NCBI RefSeq assembly: GCF_039360445.1
Contig: NZ_CP134981.1
Location: 317,280-381,279, forward strand
Length of the DNA: 64,000 bases
Direction: 5' to 3'
Origin: Buchnera aphidicola (Periphyllus koelreuteriae)
GTDB taxonomy: Bacteria > Pseudomonadota > Gammaproteobacteria > Enterobacterales > Enterobacteriaceae
Position 1 is the stretch's first letter, and each line of letters begins with the position of its first letter. The notes below the pieces were generated by a model. The model saw only the letters and a list, made by a program, of their open reading frames with translations. It was not told the DNA's origin and did no database searches. Shown piece after piece: positions 10,298 to 19,740 of the stretch. Both the position numbers and the translations under genes were made by a program.

Positions 10298-11806
10298 ATG
10301 AAAAAAAACGAAAAAATAAAATCTAAAAAAAAAATAATTATAAATAACGAATTTAAAATTAGAAAAAAAAAATTAAAATTATTAAAAAAAAATGGTTTTA
10401 ATTTTCCAAATAATTTTTTCAAAAATTATTTATCAAAAGAAATTTTTATAAAATATAATTCATATAATAGAACATCGTTAAAATTAATTAATTTATCGGT
10501 TAAAATTGCTGGAAGAATTATTCAAAAAAGAATTATGGGAAAATCTACATTTATTCGTTTACAAGATTCAAAAGGACAAATTCAAATATATTATTCTATA
10601 AATTCTATTCAAAAAAAAAAAAATGATTATATTGAATTTAAAAATTTAGATTTAGGTGACATTATAGGAGTAAAAGGTATTTTATTTAAAACAAAAACAA
10701 ATGAATTAACTATTCATTGTAAAAAATTTATATTACTTAATAAATCACTTAGACCTCTTCCTGAAAAATGGCATGGATTAATAAACAAAGAAACTAGATA
10801 TAGAAAAAGATATATTGATTTTATTTCTAATACAAAATTAAAAAAAATTTTTATAAATAGAGCAAAAATTATTTCATCCATTAGAAAATATATGGAAAAA
10901 AAAAATTTTTTAGAAGTAGAAACTCCAATGCTACATAATATACCTGGTGGGGCAATTGCTAAACCATTTATTACAAAACATAATTCATTAAATAAAAAAA
11001 TGTATTTAAGAATTGCTCCAGAACTATATTTAAAAAGATTAATAATAGGAGGATTTGAAAAAATATTTGAAATTAATAGAAATTTTAGAAATGAAGGAAT
11101 ATCTTCTCGTCATAATCCAGAATTTACAATGATGGAAATGTATGTTGCATATACTAATTATACATATTCAATGAAATTCTTAAAAAAATTAATTATATAT
11201 ATATCAAAAAAAATAAATAAAAAAAAAATAATACAATATCAAAATTATACTTTTAATTTAAATAAACCATTTCAAAAATTTACAATGAAAGAATCAATTC
11301 TTAAATTTAATAATAATATTTCAAAAGAAGATTTAAAAGATTTATCAAAAATTAAAAAAATTGCTCAATTATTAAAAATAAAATTAAAAAAGAAATGGAA
11401 ATTAGGAAAAATTATTACTGAAATATTTGAAAAAACAGTAGAAAAAAAATTAATATATCCTACATTTATTACAGAATATCCAATTGAAGTCTCTCCATTA
11501 GCAAAAACAAACAATAAAAATAAAAATATTACTGATAGATTTGAATTTTTTATTGGTGGATATGAAATAGCAAATGGGTTTTCAGAATTAAATGATTCTC
11601 AAGAGCAAAAAAAAAGATTTACTAAACAAACTCAAATAAACTTAAATAAAACATACGATAAAGATTATATATTAGCATTAGAACATGGACTTCCTCCAAC
11701 ATCTGGATTAGGAATTGGAATAGATAGATTAACAATGATATTTACTAATCAAAAAAATATAAAAGATGTAATACTTTTTCCAACTATGAGAAATATAAAA
11801 AAATAA
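10298..11806 (+). CDS. lysS: Lysyl-tRNA synthetase, class II
   Basis: Charges tRNA-Lys. The 502 residues (E. coli 505) show an N-terminal OB-fold anticodon-binding domain (KIAGRIIQKRIMGKSTFIRL). The class II catalytic core follows: motif 1 around FLEVETPMLHNIPGGAIAKP, motif 2 FEINRNFRNEGISSRHNPEF, and motif 3 GLGIGIDRLTM near the C terminus. It starts 12 bases after prfB, as in E. coli, and is probably co-transcribed with it. Lysine codons are extremely common in this genome, so demand for this enzyme should be high. Confidence 0.97.
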   Translation: MKKNEKIKSKKKIIINNEFKIRKKKLKLLKKNGFNFPNNFFKNYLSKEIFIKYNSYNRTSLKLINLSVKIAGRIIQKRIMGKSTFIRLQDSKGQIQIYYSINSIQKKKNDYIEFKNLDLGDIIGVKGILFKTKTNELTIHCKKFILLNKSLRPLPEKWHGLINKETRYRKRYIDFISNTKLKKIFINRAKIISSIRKYMEKKNFLEVETPMLHNIPGGAIAKPFITKHNSLNKKMYLRIAPELYLKRLIIGGFEKIFEINRNFRNEGISSRHNPEFTMMEMYVAYTNYTYSMKFLKKLIIYISKKINKKKIIQYQNYTFNLNKPFQKFTMKESILKFNNNISKEDLKDLSKIKKIAQLLKIKLKKKWKLGKIITEIFEKTVEKKLIYPTFITEYPIEVSPLAKTNNKNKNITDRFEFFIGGYEIANGFSELNDSQEQKKRFTKQTQINLNKTYDKDYILALEHGLPPTSGLGIGIDRLTMIFTNQKNIKDVILFPTMRNIKK

Positions 11807-11820
11807 ATTAAAATAAAAAT

Positions 11821-13059
11821 ATGAAAATTAATAAAAAAAAAATAATAAATAAAAAACATATTTTATCTGCAATAAAAATATATAAATCACCATTTTGGAT
11901 GTATGATTATAAAAAAATTAAAGAAAAAATTTTTCAATTAAAAAAATTTGATATTATTAGATTTGCTCAAAAATCTTGTTCTAATATTCATATATTAAAA
12001 ATTATGAAAAAATATGGAACAAAAATTGATGCTGTTTCATTAGGAGAAATAGAAAGAGCTTTAAAGGCTGGATTTAAAGGAAATTGTAATGATATTGTTT
12101 ATACATCAGATATTATAGAAAATGAAACATTAAAAAAAGTAATTAAATACAATATTCCAGTAAATATTGGATCTATAGATATGATTAAAAAAATTGGAAA
12201 AAAATCAAAAAATCATAAAATATGGTTACGAATTAATCCTAGATTTGGAGATGGACATAATAAAAAAACAAATACTGGTGGAAAAAATAGTAAACATGGA
12301 ATTTGGAATACAAAAAAAGCTATTAATTTAATAAAAAAATATCATTTGAAATTAATAGGTTTACATATGCATATTGGATCTGGAGCTAATTATTTTCATT
12401 TAAAAAAAGTATGCAATTCAATGATTAAACAAGCAATATTAATAAATAAAAAAATTAATTTTATATCTGCTGGAGGAGGACTAACAATACCTTATAAAAT
12501 TCATGAAAAAGAAATAAATATTAAAAATTATTTTAAAATATGGAATAAATCTAAAAAAATTATAGAAAAAAAATTAGAATGTTCAATAAAATTAGAAATT
12601 GAACCTGGAAGATTTTTAGTTGCAGAATCTGGAATTTTAATATCTCAAATACAAAGTATTAAAAAAGTAAAAAATAGGATTTTTGTTTTAGTAAACGTTG
12701 GATTTAATGATTTAATTAGACCAGTTTTATATGGAAGTTATCATTATATATCTATTCTTCCAATAGACAATAGAAAAATAAATTATTCTAATACAATAAA
12801 TGTAATTATTGGAGGACCATTATGTGAATCTGGAGATATTTTTACTCAAAAAGAAAATAGTAAAATATATACTATTAAACTTCCAATAATAAAAAGAGGA
12901 GATTATATAATATTTCATGATGTTGGAGCTTATGGAGCATCTATGTCTTCAAATTATAATAGTAGACCATTAATTCCAGAAATTTTATTTAAAGATAATA
13001 ATTTTATTCAAATTCGAAGAAAACAAACTATTAAAGAAATGTTATCTTTAGAAATGTAA
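11821..13059 (+). CDS. lysA: Diaminopimelate decarboxylase
   Basis: PLP enzyme of the alanine racemase-like fold III group that makes L-lysine from meso-diaminopimelate, the last step of lysine synthesis and part of the essential amino acid supply to the aphid. The PLP lysine is K51 in RFAQKSCSN. Other conserved blocks are the glycine-rich ISAGGGL, HMHIGSG, IEPGRFLVAESG, CESGDIF and GAYGASMSSNYNSRP. The 412 residues match the family. The ATG lies 14 bases after lysS, suggesting a prfB-lysS-lysA transcript. The asd product, encoded about 7 kb downstream, acts earlier in the same pathway. Confidence 0.97.
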   Translation: MKINKKKIINKKHILSAIKIYKSPFWMYDYKKIKEKIFQLKKFDIIRFAQKSCSNIHILKIMKKYGTKIDAVSLGEIERALKAGFKGNCNDIVYTSDIIENETLKKVIKYNIPVNIGSIDMIKKIGKKSKNHKIWLRINPRFGDGHNKKTNTGGKNSKHGIWNTKKAINLIKKYHLKLIGLHMHIGSGANYFHLKKVCNSMIKQAILINKKINFISAGGGLTIPYKIHEKEINIKNYFKIWNKSKKIIEKKLECSIKLEIEPGRFLVAESGILISQIQSIKKVKNRIFVLVNVGFNDLIRPVLYGSYHYISILPIDNRKINYSNTINVIIGGPLCESGDIFTQKENSKIYTIKLPIIKRGDYIIFHDVGAYGASMSSNYNSRPLIPEILFKDNNFIQIRRKQTIKEMLSLEM

Positions 13060-13405
13060 AAATAAAAAAATTATTTTAAAAAATATGTTTATTAATATAT
13101 AAAAATTTTTTATATTATTTTATATTTATTATATAAAATTAATTTATTTATCTTAAAAATAATTTATTTTTTTATAATTAAATTTTTAAATAAATTTAAA
13201 AATATAAATAATTTATAAAAATATATTAAAATATTATCTTTTATACATTATTTATATTTAAAAAATAATAATAATTTATTAAAAATTTTTTAAATAAAAA
13301 TAAATTTTATATTTTTATAAAAAATATAAATAAAAAAATTATATATTTAAAAAAAAATTTTAATTTTGAATATAAAAAATAAATAAAATTTGAATAAAAA
13401 AAAAT
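13060..13405. other. Gene-free gap between lysA and miaB
   Basis: These 346 bases are A/T-saturated, with scattered stops in all frames. There is no tRNA-like fold and no motif I recognise. In E. coli the chromosome between lysA and recC carries lgt and thyA, so this could be an eroded remnant of that segment; nothing in the sequence proves it. The right end supplies the leader of miaB, which lacks a clear ribosome binding site. Confidence 0.5.
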
Positions 13406-14743
13406 ATGAAAAAAATACATATAAAAACATGGGGTTGTCAAATGAATGAATATGATTCCTCTATCATATTCAAAGTACTAAAAAAACACTTTAATTGCAA
13501 ATATACAAATTTAGCAGAAAAATCAGATATTATTATACTAAACACATGTTCAATCAGAGAAAAAGCGCAAGAAAAACTTTTTCATCAATTAGGAAGATGG
13601 AAAAATTTAAAAAAAAAAAAAAACATTATTATTGCAGTTGGAGGATGTGTTGCTGTACAAGAAAAAGAAAATATTTATAAAAGATCTCCTTTTGTTGACA
13701 TTATCTTTGGCCCAAAAACTATTCATAAATTACCAAAAATGATTAGTAAATTTAAACAAAATAAAAAAAATATTATTAATATAAAAGAAAATAAATTAAA
13801 AAAATTTAACTTCTTTAAAATAAATAAAACAAAAAAAATTAGTTCATATATTTCAATTATGGAAGGTTGTAATAAGTGTTGTTCATTTTGTATAGTTCCT
13901 CATACAAGAGGAAAAGAAATAAGTCGATCACCTGAAAAAATTATTGATGAATCTAAATTTTTATCAAAAAATGGAACAAAAGAAATTATTTTACTTGGAC
14001 AAAATGTAAATTCTTATAAAGGAATTTTTTCAAATGGAAAAAATTGTAAATTATCTAAACTTATTGAAATTATTTCAAAAATTAATAAAATAAAAAGAAT
14101 ACGATTTACTACAAGTAATCCAATGGAATTTACACAAGATTTAATAGAAATATATAATAAAACAAATAAATTAGTAAGTTATTTGCACTTACCGGTACAA
14201 AGTGGATCAAATAAAATATTAAAAAAAATGAGAAGGTCATATTCAATTTCTAAATATAAAAAAATAATAAATAAATTAAAATTAATTCGACCAAATATTC
14301 AAATAACTTCTGATTTTATAATAGGTTTTCCTGGAGAAACAGAAAAAGATTTTAAAAAAACACTACAATTAATTAAAGATATAAAATTTGATATGAGTTT
14401 TAGTTTTATTTATTCGCCAAGACCAGGAACTCCAGCAATAAGATTAAAAGATAATATAAGTTTAAAAGAAAAAAAAAAGAGATTATATATTCTTCAAAAA
14501 AAAATTAAATATAATACAAATTTTTGGAGTCAAAAAATGATTGGAACTTATCAAGAAGTTTTGGTTGAAAAAAGTATATATAAAAAAAATATATTAAAAT
14601 TATTTGGAAAAACTCAAAATAATAGAATTGTAATCTTTAAAGGTCCTTTAAATTTAATTGGAAAAATAGTTTTTGTAAAAATTTATAAAGCATCATTATA
14701 TAAATTAAAAGGAAAAATAAAACAAAATAACCATTATTATTAA
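13406..14743 (+). CDS. miaB: tRNA-2-methylthio-N6-isopentenyladenosine synthase MiaB
   Basis: Radical SAM methylthiotransferase that adds the 2-methylthio group to i6A37 in tRNAs reading UNN codons. The auxiliary cluster cysteines are C11 (GCQMN), C48 (NTCSIRE) and C81 (GGCVA). The radical SAM CxxxCxxC motif is C155, C159 and C162 in EGCNKCCSFC. A C-terminal TRAM domain follows. The 445 residues compare with 474 in E. coli. It heads a probable operon miaB-ybeY-ybeX-leuS-holA-tusA. The ybeZ gene, which separates miaB and ybeY in E. coli, is missing. Confidence 0.96.
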   Translation: MKKIHIKTWGCQMNEYDSSIIFKVLKKHFNCKYTNLAEKSDIIILNTCSIREKAQEKLFHQLGRWKNLKKKKNIIIAVGGCVAVQEKENIYKRSPFVDIIFGPKTIHKLPKMISKFKQNKKNIINIKENKLKKFNFFKINKTKKISSYISIMEGCNKCCSFCIVPHTRGKEISRSPEKIIDESKFLSKNGTKEIILLGQNVNSYKGIFSNGKNCKLSKLIEIISKINKIKRIRFTTSNPMEFTQDLIEIYNKTNKLVSYLHLPVQSGSNKILKKMRRSYSISKYKKIINKLKLIRPNIQITSDFIIGFPGETEKDFKKTLQLIKDIKFDMSFSFIYSPRPGTPAIRLKDNISLKEKKKRLYILQKKIKYNTNFWSQKMIGTYQEVLVEKSIYKKNILKLFGKTQNNRIVIFKGPLNLIGKIVFVKIYKASLYKLKGKIKQNNHYY

Positions 14744-14774
14744 ACAATTAAAATATTTTAAATTAATAAAAAAA

Positions 14775-15239
14775 ATGATAAAAATAAATATACAAAATAC
14801 TTGTAAAAATAAAAAAAATATTCCTAATAAAAATATAATAAAAAAATGGATAAAAAAAATATTACAAAAAAATATTAAAAAATCAATTATTACTATTAGG
14901 ATTGTTAAAAAAAAAGAAATTAAAAAACTAAATTATATATATAGAAAAAAAAATAAAACAACTAATATTTTATCATTTTTAATAATTGATAATAAAAAAA
15001 ATAATAATTCATTATTAGTAGGAGATTTAATTATTTGTAATAGTGTTTTAAAAAAAGAATCTAAACAATATAATATAAAAATATTAGAACGTTGGTCTCA
15101 TATTATTGTTCATGGAATTTTACATTTAATTGGATATCAACATAATAATTTATTAAATAAAAAAAAAATGGAATATTTAGAAATAAAAAAAATGATTTCT
15201 TTAGGATTTAAAAATCCATATTTATATTTTAAAAAATAA
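14775..15239 (+). CDS. ybeY: Endoribonuclease YbeY
   Basis: Single-strand-specific metalloendoribonuclease in 16S rRNA 3'-end maturation and 70S quality control. The zinc-binding triad H113, H117 and H123 is present in HGILHLIGYQH. The residue before the third histidine is Gln where the family usually has Asp. The length is 154 (E. coli 155). It lies between miaB and ybeX, as expected after loss of ybeZ. Confidence 0.92.
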   Translation: MIKINIQNTCKNKKNIPNKNIIKKWIKKILQKNIKKSIITIRIVKKKEIKKLNYIYRKKNKTTNILSFLIIDNKKNNNSLLVGDLIICNSVLKKESKQYNIKILERWSHIIVHGILHLIGYQHNNLLNKKKMEYLEIKKMISLGFKNPYLYFKK

Positions 15240-15322
15240 TTTTTTATTATAAATAAAATTTATATATATTAAAAATTTAAAAAAAAAATTTATATTATAA
15301 TTACTAATGAGAAATAAAAAAA

Positions 15323-15873
15323 ATGCATAAAAATAATAAAAAAGGATTCATTTCTTTACTTTTAAAAAATTTTTTTTTTATCAACCAAAAAATATAAAAG
15401 AATTTAAAATCATAGTAAAAGAAGCTAAAAAAAATAAATTAATTAATAGTCATACTTTAAGTATTATAAATGGAGCAATTAATATAGAAAATAAAAAAGT
15501 AAAAGATATTATGATACCTAGAATTAAAATAATAAGATTAAAAATAAATTATACATTAAATCAATGTTTAAAAAAAATAATTAAATCATCACATTCTAGA
15601 TTTCCAATAATAAATTATGATAATAATTATATAAATGGATTTTTAATGGCAAAAGATTTACTTCAATATATACAAAATAAAAATAAAATTTTTTCATTAA
15701 AAAATTTAATTAGACCTCCTGTAATAGTTCCAGAAAGTCAAAGTTTAAATAGAATTTTAAAAGAATTTCGATTAAAAAGAAATCATCTAGCTATAGTTGT
15801 AGATGAGTTTGGAATCATTACTGGTTTAATAACTATAGAAGATGTATTAGAAGTAATTTTAAAAAAACTATAA
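15323..15873 (+). pseudogene. ybeX: YbeX/CorC-type CBS-domain protein, frameshifted and C-terminally truncated
   Basis: Two frames together match the N-terminal two-thirds of E. coli YbeX/CorC, a CBS-pair protein linked to Mg/Co homeostasis and ribosome metabolism. ATG 15323 opens MHKNNKKGFISLLLKNFFF; at the T10 run (15370-15379) the match moves to the frame that continues as YQPKNIKEFKIIVKEA. One extra T in the transcript would join them into 183 residues. The second half keeps good CBS motifs (DIMIPR, HSRFPI, MAKDLL, VPESQSLNRILKEFR, AIVVDEFG, GLITIEDVLE). The gene then stops; the C-terminal CorC_HlyC domain (E. coli total 292) is gone. It may be a decaying gene, or a short protein kept alive by slippage or by internal initiation at ATG 15511. 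Confidence 0.8.
15370..15379 (+). repeat. T10 homopolymer at the ybeX frameshift
   Basis: Ten consecutive T mark the point where the conserved reading frame of ybeX changes. Adding one T gives the codons AAT TTT TTT TTT TAT CAA, in register with the family alignment. Homopolymers of this size are where polymerase slippage or replication slippage is most likely. Confidence 0.85.
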
Positions 15874-15938
15874 AAAAATAAAATTTTTTTTTTATTTATT
15901 AAAACTTTTAAAAATTTAATTTTAATATAAGATAAAAT

Positions 15939-18437
15939 ATGAAAAAAAAATATGATCCAAATAAAATAGAAAAAAAAATACAATACAAATGGGAAAAAGA
16001 AAAAACTTTTAATGTATATGAAAATTTAAAAAAAAAAAAATATTATTGTTTACCAATGTTACCTTATCCATCAGGAAATTTACATATTGGACATGTTAGA
16101 AATTACACTATTAGTGATGTTATTTCTAGATATCATCGAATGTTAGGAAAAAATGTTTTACAACCTATTGGATGGGATTCTTTTGGTTTGCCTGCTGAAG
16201 AAGCTGCAAAAAAAAATAATAAAAATCCATATAATTGGACAAAAAAAAATATTTTTTACATGAAAAAACAATTAAAAAAACTAGGTTTAAGTTATGATTG
16301 GAGTAGAGAAATTTCAACATGTGATCCAAATTATTACAAATGGGAACAATGGTTTTTTATTAAATTATATAAAAAAAAATTAGTTTATAAAAAAAGAGCA
16401 TTAGTTAAATGGTGTCCAAAAGATAATACAGTTTTAGCAAACGAACAAGTTATAAAAGGAAAATGTTGGAGATGTGATACAAAAATTAAATTAAAAAAAC
16501 TATCACAATGGTTTTTAAAAATAACAAAATACGCAGAAAATCTATATAAAGGAATAAAATTACTTCAAGGATGGCCTAAAAAAGTTAAAATAATGCAAAA
16601 AAATTGGATTGGAAGGACAAAAGGAATAGAATTAAATTTTAAAATTAAAAATAGCAAAAATATAATTAAAGGATATACAACTAAACCTTATAGCATATTA
16701 GACTCAAAATATTTAGCAATATCACCAGATAATAAATATATAAAAAAATTAATTAAAAAAGATATTATAATTAAAAAATTTATAAATAAACAATTAAAAA
16801 AATTAACATCTACATCAAATTTTAAAAATATTCAAAATATTGGAATTAATACAAAAAAAATAGCAATTCATCCATTAAATAAAAAAGAATTACCAATATG
16901 GATTGCAAATTTTGTTTTTATAAAATATGGAACCAATATAATAATCGCATCTCCAAAATATAGTTTAAGTGAATTAAATTTTTATAATAAAAATTTAAAT
17001 AAAAAAAAATATATTTATTTAAAAAAAAAAAATTTAAAAAAAAATGAAAATAAATCAAAATGTATAATTAAAAAAATTATAAAAAAAAAAATTGGAAAAA
17101 AAAAAATTAAATATAAAATTCAAGACTGGAATATTTCTAGACAAAGATATTGGGGAACACCTATACCAATAGCAATTAATAAAGATAATTCTATTACTCC
17201 TGTTCCAAAAAAAAAATTACCAATTAAATTACCTAAATTTAATAAAAATTTTAATTATATTAAACAATCTAAAATAAAAATAAATGGAATAAATACTAAA
17301 ATAGAAAAAGATACATTTGATACATTTGTAGAATCATCATGGTATTATGCAAGATATACGTGTCCAAATAATTCTAAAAAAATGTTAGATTCATTTACAT
17401 CAAAATATTGGTTGCCTGTTGATCAATACATTGGAGGAATCGAACACGCAACAATGCATTTAATATATTTTAGATTTTTTCATAAATTATTATATGATTT
17501 TAATTTAGTTAATACAAATGAACCTGTTAAAAAATTGTTATGCCAAGGTATGGTTTTATCTAATGCATTTTATTATTTAAAAAAAAACAATACAAGAGTT
17601 TGGATAAATTCAAAAAAAATTTCTATAAAATTTGATAAAAAAAATAATATTATATCAATTTCAAAATTTAAAAAAAGAAAAATATTTCATGCAGGAATGA
17701 TTAAAATGTCCAAATCTAAAAATAATGGAATTGAACCAAAAAAAGTTATTCAAAAATATGGAGCAGATACAATTAGATTATTTATAATGTTTTCTGCACC
17801 AGTAGAATCTGACTTACAATGGAATGATCTTGGAATAAAAGGAATATATAAATTTTTAAATAAACTTTGGAAATTTAGTTACTTAATTAATAAATTATTT
17901 AAACAAAAAAAAATAAATAAAAATAAAATATTAAATAAAAAACAAAAAAAAATTTATTTTCATTTAAATAAAACAATATTTGATGTTTCTAAAGATATTC
18001 ATATTAGGCAATCATTTCATACAGCTATATCTAGAATTATGAAATTTTTTAAATATATAAAACAAATTAATATACAAAATTATTATGAATATTTTATAAT
18101 TAGAAAATCACTTATTATTATTTTAAAATTACTATATCCATTTATTCCTCATTTTAGTTATTCAATTCTTTCATCATTCAAAAAAAAATTTTATATTAAT
18201 ATTAATAAATGGCCAAAAATAAATAAAAAATTTTTAAAAAAAAAATTTATAAAAATTATTATACAAATTAATGGAAAAATGTGTTGTATTATAAAAACAA
18301 AAAAAAATTTATCTCAAAAAAAAATATTAAAAATATCTTTAAAAGATAATTTTGTAATTAAAAAACTAAATAAAAAAAAAATTATAAAAAATTTTTTTAT
18401 TCCTAATAAAATTTTAAATTTAATTACATCTAATTAA
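15939..18437 (+). CDS. leuS: Leucyl-tRNA synthetase with degraded editing site
   Basis: Class I synthetase that charges tRNA-Leu. HIGH is at residues 49-52 (PSGNLHIGHVRN) and KMSKS at 589-593, both intact. The CP1 domain is present by length, and its numbering stays in register with E. coli. The editing residues have changed, however: TTRPDT at 247-252 is TTKPYS, and Asp342 and Asp345 are Ser and Glu. The protein is therefore probably synthetase-competent but poor at clearing mischarged Ile, Val or norvaline. The 832 residues compare with 860 in E. coli. It lies after ybeX and before holA; lptE, which separates leuS and holA in E. coli, is absent. Confidence 0.97.
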   Translation: MKKKYDPNKIEKKIQYKWEKEKTFNVYENLKKKKYYCLPMLPYPSGNLHIGHVRNYTISDVISRYHRMLGKNVLQPIGWDSFGLPAEEAAKKNNKNPYNWTKKNIFYMKKQLKKLGLSYDWSREISTCDPNYYKWEQWFFIKLYKKKLVYKKRALVKWCPKDNTVLANEQVIKGKCWRCDTKIKLKKLSQWFLKITKYAENLYKGIKLLQGWPKKVKIMQKNWIGRTKGIELNFKIKNSKNIIKGYTTKPYSILDSKYLAISPDNKYIKKLIKKDIIIKKFINKQLKKLTSTSNFKNIQNIGINTKKIAIHPLNKKELPIWIANFVFIKYGTNIIIASPKYSLSELNFYNKNLNKKKYIYLKKKNLKKNENKSKCIIKKIIKKKIGKKKIKYKIQDWNISRQRYWGTPIPIAINKDNSITPVPKKKLPIKLPKFNKNFNYIKQSKIKINGINTKIEKDTFDTFVESSWYYARYTCPNNSKKMLDSFTSKYWLPVDQYIGGIEHATMHLIYFRFFHKLLYDFNLVNTNEPVKKLLCQGMVLSNAFYYLKKNNTRVWINSKKISIKFDKKNNIISISKFKKRKIFHAGMIKMSKSKNNGIEPKKVIQKYGADTIRLFIMFSAPVESDLQWNDLGIKGIYKFLNKLWKFSYLINKLFKQKKINKNKILNKKQKKIYFHLNKTIFDVSKDIHIRQSFHTAISRIMKFFKYIKQINIQNYYEYFIIRKSLIIILKLLYPFIPHFSYSILSSFKKKFYININKWPKINKKFLKKKFIKIIIQINGKMCCIIKTKKNLSQKKILKISLKDNFVIKKLNKKKIIKNFFIPNKILNLITSN

Positions 18438-18482
18438 AAAATTTTTATAAAAAATATTTATTTTAAATAAAAAAAAAAAAAA

Positions 18483-19460
18483 ATGAAAAAAAATGATATA
18501 ATTAATAATATTTATAAAGAAAATAAATCTTTTTATATAATATATGGAAAAGAATATTTTTTAATAGAAAAATATAAAGACTTAATATTAGAAAAATTTA
18601 AAAATGAAAAAATAAAAAATTTTAAAAATGTTGAAATAAATAATAATAAAAACTGGAAAAATTTTTTTTATCAATGTCAAAAAAAAAATTTTTTTTATAA
18701 AAAAAAAATAATAATATTAAAAATTAATATAAAAAATATAGATAATAAAATTTTAAAAAAAATAAAAAAAAAAAAATTTATAACTAATTCTAATATAATA
18801 ATAATAATTTTAAATAAATCAAATTATATAAAAATAATAAATTATCATTATAAAAAAAAAATTTTTTCAAATTCATTATTGATCCCTTGTTTTAATCTTT
18901 CAAAATATGAATTTTTTAAATGGATAAAAAAATATTTAAAAACTATAAATATTGATTATAAATCTCAAAATTTTTTATATAAAAGATTTAAAAATAATAT
19001 TTTATTATTAAATCAAAATTTAGATATTTTATCTTTAATTTTTTTTAAAAAAAAAATAACTAAAAAAAAAATTGAAAAAATATTATTTTATGATAAAATT
19101 TATACAATTTTTGAATGGATAAATAATTTACTTTTAGGAAACAAAAAAAAATCTTTAATTATATTACATACATTATATAAATTTAAAATACATCCATTAA
19201 TTATTATTAAACATTTAGAAAATCAATTAATAAATTTAATTTTATTTAAAAAAAATATAAATAAAATAAAAGAAATTTTTAAAAAAAAAAAAATATGGAA
19301 AAATAATCAAAAATTATATCTTAGATCAATTAAAAAAAATAGTTATTTAAATTTTTTAAAAATAATTAAATCATTAAATTGGATAAAAAAATCAATTAAA
19401 AATATAGAAGAAGAATCTATATGGATAATATTAAAAGAAATATCTATTTTTTTTAATTAA
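18483..19460 (+). CDS. holA: DNA polymerase III, delta subunit
   Basis: Delta is the clamp-opening wrench of the DnaX clamp-loader complex. The sequence is highly diverged and lysine rich, but the N-terminal block FYIIYGKEYFLIEKYKDLI matches the family, as does the helical C-terminal collar region (IFEWINNLLLGNKKKSLIILHTL). The length is 325 (E. coli 343). The position directly downstream of leuS supports the call. Its clamp-loader partner dnaX lies about 33 kb away in the window. Confidence 0.88.
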   Translation: MKKNDIINNIYKENKSFYIIYGKEYFLIEKYKDLILEKFKNEKIKNFKNVEINNNKNWKNFFYQCQKKNFFYKKKIIILKINIKNIDNKILKKIKKKKFITNSNIIIIILNKSNYIKIINYHYKKKIFSNSLLIPCFNLSKYEFFKWIKKYLKTINIDYKSQNFLYKRFKNNILLLNQNLDILSLIFFKKKITKKKIEKILFYDKIYTIFEWINNLLLGNKKKSLIILHTLYKFKIHPLIIIKHLENQLINLILFKKNINKIKEIFKKKKIWKNNQKLYLRSIKKNSYLNFLKIIKSLNWIKKSIKNIEEESIWIILKEISIFFN

Positions 19461-19493
19461 AAAATTTTTTAAACAAAAAAATAATATAAAAAA

Positions 19494-19733
19494 ATGAATA
19501 AAAATAATAAAAAAAAAATATTTAATTTAAATGGTTATAGATGCCCGGATACAATGTTATTTTTAAGAAAAAAACTCCGATCAATAAAAATCGGAGAAAT
19601 TATTTTAATTATTTCAGATGATATTACTCTTAAAAAAGAAATAGTTTTTTTATGTAATTTTTCAAATTTTATTTTGTTAAAATCTAAAACATATAAAATT
19701 CCATATTCTTATATTATAAAAAAAAAAAAATAA
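19494..19733 (+). CDS. tusA: Sulfurtransferase TusA
   Basis: Small persulfide carrier that passes sulfur from IscS to TusD in 2-thiouridine synthesis at the tRNA wobble base. The 79 residues align over the whole length with E. coli TusA (81). The active-site cysteine is in GYRCPDTMLFLRK, where E. coli has LRCPEPVMMVRK; the second proline of the CPxP motif is replaced by threonine. The TusE partner is encoded at 35.9 kb. The coding sequence contains an unusual GC-containing hairpin (19575-19596). Confidence 0.9.
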   Translation: MNKNNKKKIFNLNGYRCPDTMLFLRKKLRSIKIGEIILIISDDITLKKEIVFLCNFSNFILLKSKTYKIPYSYIIKKKK

Positions 19734-19740
19734 AAAATTA

